Assembly: GCA_902538155.1 (NCBI GenBank)
Contig: CACBDX010000006.1
Span: 1-43,970, forward strand
DNA: 43,970 nt
Reading direction: 5' to 3'
From: an uncultured Alphaproteobacteria bacterium
GTDB taxonomy: Bacteria; Pseudomonadota; Alphaproteobacteria; HIMB59; GCA-002718135
Shown here: one piece after another, positions 34,024 to 41,730 of the stretch
How the letters are laid out: each line of letters begins with the position of its first letter
Numbering within the stretch: position 1 is the first letter of the stretch
The notes under the pieces: model-generated
The model's database searches: none
What the model saw: only the letters and a program-made list of their open reading frames with translations
What the model was told of the DNA's origin: nothing
Translations under genes and position numbers: made by a program

Positions 34024-35175
34024 ATGAAAAATATTGGTCTAATTGGTTGTGGTAATATTGCAGAGACCTATTTCCGGGCTCAGGAATATTTTAATAACAT
34101 AAATTTTGTTGCTTGTGCTGATATTAATTTAGATGCCGCAAAAAAAACAGCTGATCAATATAATATTATTCCTTTATCAGTTGATGAAATACTTAATGAC
34201 AAGAATGTAGATATTATTCTTAATCTCACAATTCCTCAAGCGCACTATGAAATATCTAAAAGAGCTCTTGAGTCTAATAAACATGTTTATTGTGAAAAAC
34301 CAATGAGTGTTAAGTTTGATGAAGCAAAAGAATTATTAAATTTAGCAAAAAAAAATAGTCTCTACATTGGGAATGCACCCGATACTTTTTTAGGAGGAGG
34401 AGGTCAACTTACACGAAATTTAATTGACAACAATGATATTGGACAAATTCTAACTGGTAATTTTATATTTGCCTTTCCTGGCGTTCAAGATTTTCATCCA
34501 AGTCCTGAGTCATGGTTTCAAGAAGGAGGAGGGCCGGTAATAGATATGGGTCCATATTTTTTCACCACCCTTGTTAATCTTTTAGGCCCCGTAAAAAACA
34601 TAAGAGGAAGAGGAGCTAAATTTTCTGATAAAAGAGAATATAAAGCTGGTCCAAAAAAAGGAGAAACTTTTAATGTTGAAATTCCAACTTCTTATATGTT
34701 TAATATTGAGTTTCAAAATAAAGCTATCATTCAAGGTTTCATTTCATTTGATGTTTTAAATCATAAACGTAATCATATGGAGCTTTACGGAACGAAAGGT
34801 TCAATAGTAGTGCCTGATCCAAATATGTTTGGTGGTCCAGTTTCCATATCTGGTGAGTTTGGATCTGAATGGAAAGATATTAGCGTCGAAGATAAACCCC
34901 TTGGAAAAACAAATATAGTTAACCATAGTGGAAGAAGTAATGAGGCGCCTGAACAAGCAAACTACAGGGGTATTGGGTTAGCCGAAATGATTGACGCTAT
35001 CGAAAATAATAGAATGCATAGGTGTAATGGAGAACTTGCTCTTCACGTTTTAGATGTAATCGAGTGTGCGATGATTTCTTCAATTTATAAAGTGGAAGTA
35101 GAGCTCCGTTCTTCGTGTGTGAAGCCTGAACCCATGCATGATGATTTCATAAGGCAAATCCTAAAAAAAATATAA
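34024..35175 (+). CDS. Gfo/Idh/MocA-family oxidoreductase
   Basis: A 383-residue NAD(P)-dependent dehydrogenase with GLIGCGNIAETYFRAQ at residues 4-19, ADINLDAA after beta-2, the intact EKP motif in VYCEKPMSVKFDEAK, and GGGPVIDMGPYFFTTLVNLLGPV, the segment where the family holds its catalytic Asp. Relatives oxidise inositols, glucose-type sugars and rhizopine (MocA). It lies between the terminator of system B and system C, so it may be expressed on its own. A role as inositol-like dehydrogenase feeding IolD is possible. Confidence 0.88.
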   Translation: MKNIGLIGCGNIAETYFRAQEYFNNINFVACADINLDAAKKTADQYNIIPLSVDEILNDKNVDIILNLTIPQAHYEISKRALESNKHVYCEKPMSVKFDEAKELLNLAKKNSLYIGNAPDTFLGGGGQLTRNLIDNNDIGQILTGNFIFAFPGVQDFHPSPESWFQEGGGPVIDMGPYFFTTLVNLLGPVKNIRGRGAKFSDKREYKAGPKKGETFNVEIPTSYMFNIEFQNKAIIQGFISFDVLNHKRNHMELYGTKGSIVVPDPNMFGGPVSISGEFGSEWKDISVEDKPLGKTNIVNHSGRSNEAPEQANYRGIGLAEMIDAIENNRMHRCNGELALHVLDVIECAMISSIYKVEVELRSSCVKPEPMHDDFIRQILKKI

Positions 35176-35287
35176 ATTTTGCTCCGCTATTGAATTAGTG
35201 CGATAATTTTACAGCCTAATTCCCAATATTTCTCCTTGTTTTAAATACCCATTCTTGCTAGGAAAATATTATTTATAGGAGGAATGC

Positions 35288-36253
35288 ATGAAAAAAATTG
35301 CTTCAATTATTCTTGCCTCTGTAGCGCTTTTTGCTACTTCAGCGAAGGCAGAATACAAATTTAACTTCGTAATGCACAGTGATACGAACAATGCTTTCTG
35401 GGCAGCTGTTCACAAAGGTTTTAAAGATGCTTGTGCACAAATTAATGCTGATTGCCAAATGTTAACTCTTTCAGGTGATGGAGACCAACAAGAGCAATTA
35501 CAAAACTTAGAGTCTTCAATAGCTCAAGGTGTTGATGGTATCGTAACTACAATTACTAACCCAACTATCTTTGATGCTGCAGTTGATGAAGCATTAGCTG
35601 CTGGTATTCCAGTAATTACAGCTAATACTGATGATCCAGAAGGTGCTGCTGGTAGTAACAGACTAGCATATGTTGGACAAGACTTAGAAGCAGCTGGTTA
35701 TGAATTAACAGCTAATCTTTCTGAAATGTTTCCTGATGGAGATATTCACGTTCTAATCGGTGTTGCAGACATGAACCAATCATGGGCATACACTAGAGGA
35801 AACGGTATTGCACGTTTCATGGAAGATTACAAAGCAGCTAACCCTGATAGAAAAGTAACTTATGAGAAAATCGAGTCAGGTCTAGATCTTTCAACTGTTG
35901 GAAACAGAGTGGCAGCTTATGTTCAAGCTAACCCAAATACAACTGCATATCTTGATGTAGGTTTCTGGGAAGCTGGTGCAGCTGCAGCAGTAAGAAACTT
36001 AGGTTACGGACCTGGTGAAATACTTCTTGCTGGTTTTGACTTAGTTGACGTAGTTTTCGAAGAAATGGACAAAGGTTATGTTCAACTAACAGTTGACCAA
36101 CAACCATACTACCAAGGTTACATGTCAGTTCACCAATTATACTTAATGAACAAGTATGGTTTAAGTGCACTAGATATCAACACTGGTAAAGCTATGATTG
36201 GTCCTGATGATGTTGAAACAATCAGATCATTCAAAGGAATGTCAGTTAGATAA
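35288..36253 (+). CDS. CUT2 sugar ABC transporter, periplasmic binding protein (system C)
   Basis: A 321-residue RbsB/MocB-like binding protein. Sec signal KKIASIILASVALFATSAKA, cleaved after AKA. The mature start YKFNFVMHSDTNNAFWAAVHKG carries the ligand aromatic (NAFWAAV), followed by GVDGIVTTITNPTIFDAAVDEA, AGIPVITANTDDP and GFWEAGAAAAVRNLGYGPGE. It is clearly related to, but quite divergent from, the system B binding protein, so a different ligand is expected. Strong Shine-Dalgarno AGGAGGA at 35277-35283, 4 bases before the start. Codon use suggests high expression. Confidence 0.93.
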   Translation: MKKIASIILASVALFATSAKAEYKFNFVMHSDTNNAFWAAVHKGFKDACAQINADCQMLTLSGDGDQQEQLQNLESSIAQGVDGIVTTITNPTIFDAAVDEALAAGIPVITANTDDPEGAAGSNRLAYVGQDLEAAGYELTANLSEMFPDGDIHVLIGVADMNQSWAYTRGNGIARFMEDYKAANPDRKVTYEKIESGLDLSTVGNRVAAYVQANPNTTAYLDVGFWEAGAAAAVRNLGYGPGEILLAGFDLVDVVFEEMDKGYVQLTVDQQPYYQGYMSVHQLYLMNKYGLSALDINTGKAMIGPDDVETIRSFKGMSVR

Positions 36254-36260
36254 ATATCTT

Positions 36261-36293
36261 AACCAGGCTCTTTAAATAGAGCCTGGTTTTTTT
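36261..36293 (+). terminator. Intra-operon hairpin after binding protein gene (system C)
   Basis: AACCAGGCTC at 36261-36270 pairs perfectly with GAGCCTGGTT at 36279-36288 around an 8-base loop, followed by a T run. It has the form of a rho-independent terminator yet the permease gene begins 15 bases later with no new clear promoter, so read-through and differential expression of the binding protein are likely. Confidence 0.88.
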
Positions 36294-36307
36294 AAAAATA
36301 AAAAAAT

Positions 36308-37288
36308 ATGAGTAAAAATTTTAGTCTTAGAAGTTTATTAGTAAGACCAGAAGTAGCAACCTTCTTAATGTTCCTAGCAATAATGATTGGATTTTATATT
36401 GCTAATGAAAGATTTTTAGATGCAAGAAATATAAGAATAGTTATGGGTATTACACCCGAGTATATTATTGTTGCTATTGGCATCGCAATATTAATGATCT
36501 CAGGTGAATTTGATTTATCTGTAGGCTCTGTTTTTGCATTAGTCCCAATGACTATTGTACAAATGGTGCATCAAGGGATACCACCTTGGTTCGCTATTTT
36601 TCTAGGATTAATGATTGGTATTATTGTTGGTTTTGTCAATGGATTTATTACCTTAAGATTTGGAATCCCTTCTTTCATTGCAACTCTTGGAATGCTCTAT
36701 ATTGCTAGAAGTCTTACAACTGTAGCTACTGCAGGATTTCCACCACCATTTCCTCATATTTTACCAAATGAGTTATTCGTTTATCAATTTGAGTTATTTA
36801 GAGCTTCTTTGTACTGGGCTCTTTTAGTTGCAGTAGTTTTAGGTGTTATGCTTCACAGAAGTAATGTTGGTAACTGGATCTATGCAACTGGCGGAGATCA
36901 AAACGCAGCATCTTCAATGGGAATAAAGACTGGAAACGTTAAAATGTTTTGTTTCATCTTATGTGGTTTCTTAGCTGGCTTTGCTGGAATGATTCAAACA
37001 TTTAGATTGGAAGCACCATTACCATCTCAAGGATACTTATTAGAACTAGAGTCAATTGCTGCAGCAGTTATTGGTGGTGTCAGTTTATTTGGAGGTATCG
37101 GAACAGTTTTTGGTGCCGTTATTGGCGCAATACTAATCAGGTTTTTAGAAAGTGGAATCATTATGGCTAGAATAGATGCTGAATGGTTTAGAGCAGGTTT
37201 AGGTTCTTTAATTATCATAGCCGTAGTGTTCAATACTTATATAAGTAGAAGAGCTACTCGAATTGGTCAAAACAAGGCAAAGGATTAA
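36308..37288 (+). CDS. CUT2 sugar ABC transporter permease, RbsC type (system C)
   Basis: A 326-residue permease with about 8-10 helices. Family signatures are LMISGEFDLSVGSVFALVPM, NVGNWIYATGGDQNAASSMGIKTGNVK (coupling loop) and LLELESIAAAVIGGVSLFGGIGT. The ATPase gene follows after 2 bases. Confidence 0.93.
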   Translation: MSKNFSLRSLLVRPEVATFLMFLAIMIGFYIANERFLDARNIRIVMGITPEYIIVAIGIAILMISGEFDLSVGSVFALVPMTIVQMVHQGIPPWFAIFLGLMIGIIVGFVNGFITLRFGIPSFIATLGMLYIARSLTTVATAGFPPPFPHILPNELFVYQFELFRASLYWALLVAVVLGVMLHRSNVGNWIYATGGDQNAASSMGIKTGNVKMFCFILCGFLAGFAGMIQTFRLEAPLPSQGYLLELESIAAAVIGGVSLFGGIGTVFGAVIGAILIRFLESGIIMARIDAEWFRAGLGSLIIIAVVFNTYISRRATRIGQNKAKD

Positions 37289-37290
37289 AG

Positions 37291-38028
37291 ATGGAAGATA
37301 TAATAGTTTGTGAGGGTCTAAACAAATACTATTCAGGAGTTCATGCTTTAAAAGATTTAAGCTTAAAGATAAAAAAAGACTCTGTAGTTGGCCTTATTGG
37401 AGACAATGGTGCTGGTAAATCAACATTAATTAAAATTTTATCTGGTGCACATCAACCTGATTCAGGTCATATATATTTTGAAGGTAATAAGGTTAAATTT
37501 AAATCTACAAAAGAAGCAATGAATTTAGGTATTGAAACAATTTATCAGTATTCAGCTTTGATCCCTGAAATGTCCATTGCAAGAAATATTTTTATTGGAC
37601 GTGAACAAACTCAATATAATGTTGGCAATTTTGGTTTAATGAAAACTAAAACCATGCAGGACGATGCTATGAAAGCATTAACAGATGTTGAACTGCATCT
37701 TCGATCTCCTGATACACCAGTTAACCAATTGTCTGGAGGAGAAAGACAAGGTGTTGTGATTGCAAGGGCAATGTATTTTAAATCAAAAGTTTTAATATTA
37801 GACGAACCAACAAACCACTTATCAGTAAAAGAAACAAATAAAGTACTAAGGTTTGTAGAAGGATTAAAAAGCCAAGGCGTGACATCAATATTTATTACTC
37901 ACAACTTGAGTCATGTGTATCCAATTGCAGATCATTTATGTGTAATGGCAAGAGGTGAAAAAATTGCTGATTTGGATAAAAAGGATACAACAATAGATCA
38001 TCTAACTGATTTATTAGTGAATGGATAA
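37291..38028 (+). CDS. CUT2 sugar ABC transporter ATPase, single-domain (system C)
   Basis: A 245-residue single-cassette ATPase: Walker A GDNGAGKSTLIK, Q-loop in TIYQYSALIPEMSI, signature LSGGERQGVVIARA, Walker B VLILDEPTNHLSVKE and switch His in FITHNLSHVY. Like the system B ATPase it is half the length of classical RbsA. The phytanoyl dioxygenase gene starts 14 bases later with a strong ribosome site, so transport and oxidation genes appear to be one transcript. Confidence 0.92.
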   Translation: MEDIIVCEGLNKYYSGVHALKDLSLKIKKDSVVGLIGDNGAGKSTLIKILSGAHQPDSGHIYFEGNKVKFKSTKEAMNLGIETIYQYSALIPEMSIARNIFIGREQTQYNVGNFGLMKTKTMQDDAMKALTDVELHLRSPDTPVNQLSGGERQGVVIARAMYFKSKVLILDEPTNHLSVKETNKVLRFVEGLKSQGVTSIFITHNLSHVYPIADHLCVMARGEKIADLDKKDTTIDHLTDLLVNG

Positions 38029-38042
38029 TTTTGGGAGGAATT

Positions 38043-38978
38043 ATGATTAGTGATGCGCAAATAAAACAATATAACGAAGAAGGTTACACGATCGTTGAAA
38101 ATGTTTTTAGTATGGATGAGTTAAATCCAATATTAAATGAATTTGAAGAAATTGTTGATGATTTTGCAGAAAAAGCTTTTCAAGCTGGAAAAATTACAAA
38201 CAAACATGATGATAAAGATGTTTTTAAAAGACTAGCTGCTCTCGAAAGAGATTTTAAAGGTTCTTCGGTTTTAATTCATCATAGAGGTGAATTAAAACCA
38301 GCTCTTGCAAATCTTTGGGGATCAAAAAAACTTTTAGATATGGTTGAAAATTGGGTTGGCAAAGATATTTCTGGTCATCCAGTTTGGAATATTAGATCTA
38401 AAACACCTCAGACAGCTAGGATGACAGTTCCATGGCACCAAGATTCTGCTTATTTAAAAGATGGAGCAGAAAAAACCACTCAGCCTGCTGCGTGGATTCC
38501 ATTTCTAGATGTAAATAAACATAATGGATGCATGCAAGTTGTTCCTGGGGGACATAGACCTGAAAGAGTTTTGAATCATAAATTAGAAAAGAAAGATGGT
38601 TCAGTAAAAGATTCTTGGTATTTATTTATTGAAGAAAAAGATATTCCAGAAGAAAAAGTCGTTACTTGTGAAATGAAGGCTGGTTCAGTTTTATTTTTAC
38701 ATCAATTAGTTCCTCATCGATCACTTGAAAATTTATCTGAGGATGTAAGATGGAGTGTTGACCTACGATTTCAAAATCCAAAAGATGAAGCTGGTTTTCA
38801 TACTGGTTTGGTTGATCCAATCATAATGAGAAAATCAGAAGACCCAAGCTATACAGCTGATTGGGATTCTTGGTTTCAAGGTTATGAAGAAGAACACACT
38901 AAATTTAGAGGGACTTCAAAAAAAGACCAATTTGACTCCACAGTTGATGGGTCATGGTTAGAGCGTTGGGATAACTAA
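38043..38978 (+). CDS. Phytanoyl-CoA dioxygenase (PhyH) family Fe(II)/2-oxoglutarate oxygenase
   Basis: A 311-residue non-heme iron dioxygenase of the PhyH family. Iron ligands are His132 and Asp134 in VPWHQDSAYL and His225 in LVPHRSLEN; Arg236 is placed for 2-oxoglutarate binding. The N-terminal EEGYTIVENVFSMDEL is the usual PhyH opening. Members hydroxylate a wide range of small molecules, not only phytanoyl-CoA. The ATG at 38043 follows GGGAGGA at 38033-38039; the ATG at 38031 would place this ribosome site within the gene. First of three iron oxygenases behind the system C transporter. Confidence 0.9.
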   Translation: MISDAQIKQYNEEGYTIVENVFSMDELNPILNEFEEIVDDFAEKAFQAGKITNKHDDKDVFKRLAALERDFKGSSVLIHHRGELKPALANLWGSKKLLDMVENWVGKDISGHPVWNIRSKTPQTARMTVPWHQDSAYLKDGAEKTTQPAAWIPFLDVNKHNGCMQVVPGGHRPERVLNHKLEKKDGSVKDSWYLFIEEKDIPEEKVVTCEMKAGSVLFLHQLVPHRSLENLSEDVRWSVDLRFQNPKDEAGFHTGLVDPIIMRKSEDPSYTADWDSWFQGYEEEHTKFRGTSKKDQFDSTVDGSWLERWDN

Positions 38979-38992
38979 TTTAATTATCAAGC

Positions 38993-39970
38993 ATGGAAGT
39001 TAATCTCGTTGATTGGTACAGACCAGAAGTCGACAGAAAAAAATTAAAAGCCTTAAGTAAAAGAAGAGATCTACCTGGACTAATCCATTTCTTCTTTTAT
39101 TTTTTATCTTTATTTATTTCAGGATATTTAGCATACATTACTTTAGGTACGTGGTGGACATATCTATTCTTTTTTATTTATGGTACAATTTATGCGTTCA
39201 GTGTAGCAAACTGGCATGAAACTGTTCATCGAACTGCATTCAAGACTCGTTGGATAAATGAATTTTTTTACCACATCAGTTCTTTCATGTGTGACTTTGA
39301 AGGTTTTAGATGGCGCTGGAGTCATACTTTTCATCATTCAAAAACATTACAAACCCAAGATGATTATGATCACGAAATTCAAGTATCAAGACCGATAGAA
39401 TTATTTGCATTCTTTTTGAATTTTATACCTCTAACAGATTTATTGTACCCACATAAATTAATTAAATTTGAAGTTTTAAAACATGCTTTTGGAAAATTCA
39501 CTCCAGTTATTGATATAACAGCACCTAAAGAAGAAAAGAAAAAAATTCTTTGGAACTCAAGATTATATGTTTTTATTTGGTTAGCAGTTATTATATATTC
39601 TTTTTACTTAGGTTCTTTCTTACCAATAATTTATATTATTTTACCAACTTATATTGGGAAGCCAATTTGGTTTGCTGTTAATGTGACTCAACATCTAGCA
39701 GCTAAAGTTGACACAAAAGATCACCGCTTAAGCACTTACTCTGTAAGAATAAACCCAATATTAAGTTTTCTTTATTGGCATATGGAATATCATTTAGAAC
39801 ATCATATGTTCCCGATGATACCTTCCTATAATCTTAAAAAATTAAGAAAAGAAATAGACGATCAATTACCTAAACCTTTCAAAAGCTTATTTGAATTTTA
39901 TAGACTTGTTCTTCCATCTGTTATAGCTTTGGCAACTAATCCTGAAAAATATTATAAAGTAAAAATTTAA
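38993..39970 (+). CDS. Membrane di-iron oxygenase (fatty acid desaturase fold, MocD-like candidate)
   Basis: A 325-residue integral membrane protein with the three histidine boxes of the desaturase/hydroxylase superfamily: HETVH at residues 75-79, HTFHH at 111-115 and HLEHH at 267-271, with extra histidines at 234 and 263. Hydrophobic pairs flank the boxes at about 32-72 and 190-225. The fold covers lipid desaturases, alkane hydroxylases and MocD of rhizopine breakdown. Position between two soluble Fe/2OG oxygenases and behind a sugar importer argues for a small-molecule hydroxylase, but a lipid substrate is not excluded. It needs an electron donor, possibly the Rieske-like protein at 26858. 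Confidence 0.83.
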   Translation: MEVNLVDWYRPEVDRKKLKALSKRRDLPGLIHFFFYFLSLFISGYLAYITLGTWWTYLFFFIYGTIYAFSVANWHETVHRTAFKTRWINEFFYHISSFMCDFEGFRWRWSHTFHHSKTLQTQDDYDHEIQVSRPIELFAFFLNFIPLTDLLYPHKLIKFEVLKHAFGKFTPVIDITAPKEEKKKILWNSRLYVFIWLAVIIYSFYLGSFLPIIYIILPTYIGKPIWFAVNVTQHLAAKVDTKDHRLSTYSVRINPILSFLYWHMEYHLEHHMFPMIPSYNLKKLRKEIDDQLPKPFKSLFEFYRLVLPSVIALATNPEKYYKVKI

Positions 39971-39977
39971 TTGAATT

Positions 39978-41210
39978 ATGATTGATTTAAAAAATATTGA
40001 AGACATAATTATTAAAGAAAAAAATATTTTAAGAAATAAATCAAAGGATTTTAGAGAAAATTTTTCAAAAATTGAAAAATATATTTTGAGTGAAATTATA
40101 AAAATAGAAGACTTAAAGAAAAACAATAAACAAATTATTCCGGAGATTAAATTCCAAGATTTAAATTCAAATACAGAAGAATTTGAAAGAGAAGTTAAAC
40201 AAAAAGGTTGTGTTATTATAAGAGATGTTTTTGAAGATAATATAATGGATGAAATGAATAAAAATTTAGAAAATTATATTGAAGAAAATAATTATTATGA
40301 AGATCAAAAGAAAAAAGCTGACTTGGATAAATATTTCAGTGAATTAAAATCAGGTAAACCGCAGATATTTGGATTGTATTGGTCAAAAACACAAGTGCAA
40401 ATAAGACAATCTGCTGAAATGGATGTTGTAAAAAAATGGTTAAATAATCTTTGGATCAATAAAAATAAAGATGAAGTAATTTTTGATCCTAATCAAGAAC
40501 TTGTTTATGCTGATCGTATTCGAAGAAGAGAACCCGGAGACTCAACTTTAGGATTGTCACCTCACTGCGATGCTGGCTCAGTTGAAAGATGGATAGATAA
40601 AGGGTATCAATCAGTTTACGAAAAAGTTTTTGCTGACAAATTTATAGACTATGATCCTTTTAATGCTTCTTTTAGAAATAAAACTCAAGAAATAGAATCT
40701 CCTGCTGTTAGTCATGTCTTTAGAACTTTTCAAGGTTGGGTTGCTTTAACTCAACAAGGTCCTGGAGATGGTACACTTCAATTAATCCCAATAGCAAAGT
40801 CCATGGCTTTTATTTTAACGAGAGCCTTAATGGAGGATGTAAATGAAAATGAATTATGTGGTTCTAAACCAGCAAGGGCGTTGTCTGTTAATTCGACATA
40901 TCACTCTCTTTTATTAAGGGGATTAGTTTCAATTCCAAAAATGAATGCAGGTGATACAGTGTGGTGGCATCCAGATGTAGTTCATGCAGTGGAAGATCAT
41001 CATTCTGGAACAGGTTATTCAAATGTGGTGTATGTTGGATCCACACCTTACTGTGAAAAAAATTTAGCTTATGCTCAAAAGCAATCCAAAAAATTTATCG
41101 AGGGAAAAAGCCCACCCGATTTTGCAGCTGAGGATTATGAAGTTACTTATAAAAACAGAGCTACAATTGACGACTTAACTCCTTTAGGAAAAAAACAACT
41201 AGCTTTATAA
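39978..41210 (+). CDS. DUF1479 family (YbiU-like) putative Fe(II)/2-oxoglutarate oxygenase
   Basis: A 410-residue protein of the DUF1479 family, which has the jelly-roll fold of non-heme iron dioxygenases. A Lys/Asn-rich helical N-terminus (about 70 residues) leads to GCVIIRDVFEDNIMDEM; iron ligands fit His196 and Asp198 in LSPHCDAGS and His336 in WWHPDVVHAVEDHH. The RIRRREPGDSTLG block before the HxD motif is characteristic. Reaction unknown. It starts 7 bases after the desaturase-fold gene and ends one base before the convergent glyoxalase gene. Confidence 0.85.
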   Translation: MIDLKNIEDIIIKEKNILRNKSKDFRENFSKIEKYILSEIIKIEDLKKNNKQIIPEIKFQDLNSNTEEFEREVKQKGCVIIRDVFEDNIMDEMNKNLENYIEENNYYEDQKKKADLDKYFSELKSGKPQIFGLYWSKTQVQIRQSAEMDVVKKWLNNLWINKNKDEVIFDPNQELVYADRIRRREPGDSTLGLSPHCDAGSVERWIDKGYQSVYEKVFADKFIDYDPFNASFRNKTQEIESPAVSHVFRTFQGWVALTQQGPGDGTLQLIPIAKSMAFILTRALMEDVNENELCGSKPARALSVNSTYHSLLLRGLVSIPKMNAGDTVWWHPDVVHAVEDHHSGTGYSNVVYVGSTPYCEKNLAYAQKQSKKFIEGKSPPDFAAEDYEVTYKNRATIDDLTPLGKKQLAL

Positions 41211-41211
41211 A

Positions 41212-41637
41212 TTACCAACTTCCAGAATTTTCCATAGACTTCCATGGTTCCTGTTCTGGTAAAGATTCCCCTTCTTGTAATATCTCAATGGAAATTCCAT
41301 CGGGAGAGCGGACAAAAGCCATATGTCCATCACGAGGTGGTCTATTAATTGTGACGCCGTTATTCATTAATTTTTCACACACTTCATAAATATTGTTAAC
41401 ACTGTAAGCTAGATGACCAAAGTTTCTGCCCCCAGTATATTTTTCAGGATCCCAATTATATGTTAATTCAAGAAGACCCGTTCTTTCATCGCTATTTTCA
41501 GCACCTAAAAATATGAGGGTAAAACGACCTTTTTCGTTTTCAACTCGTCGTACTTCTTTTAATCCAAGTTTGTTACAATAAAAGTCTAGCGAAGCATCAA
41601 TATTCTCAACCCTCACCATTGTGTGTAAATATTTCAT
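41212..41637 (-). CDS. gloA: Lactoylglutathione lyase (glyoxalase I)
   Basis: A 141-residue glyoxalase I, which isomerises the methylglyoxal-glutathione hemithioacetal to S-lactoylglutathione. The metal ligands are all present: His5 in LHTMVRV, Glu57 in LLELTYNW, His75 in FGHLAYSV and Glu118 in SIEILQEG. The YTGGRNFGH and FVRSPDG segments are typical. Sugar-rich metabolism generates methylglyoxal, so its place here is sensible. It is divergent from the system D binding protein. Confidence 0.92.
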   Translation of the reverse strand: MKYLHTMVRVENIDASLDFYCNKLGLKEVRRVENEKGRFTLIFLGAENSDERTGLLELTYNWDPEKYTGGRNFGHLAYSVNNIYEVCEKLMNNGVTINRPPRDGHMAFVRSPDGISIEILQEGESLPEQEPWKSMENSGSW

Positions 41638-41679
41638 AAAAACTAATAAATATTAACACAATTTTAATTTTATTTTCAA

Positions 41680-41707
41680 TTGTTATTTTACCTATTTCAC
41701 GTAAGAT
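41680..41707 (+). promoter_or_regulatory. Possible promoter of system D
   Basis: TTGTTA at 41680-41685 and TAAGAT at 41702-41707 with 16 bases between them, just ahead of the Shine-Dalgarno at 41720-41726. Both boxes deviate from consensus. The 93-base spacer 41638-41730 separates divergent genes, so a promoter must be here, though this exact pair is only a candidate. Confidence 0.35.
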
Positions 41708-41730
41708 AAAAAGCAAATAGGGAGGAATTA

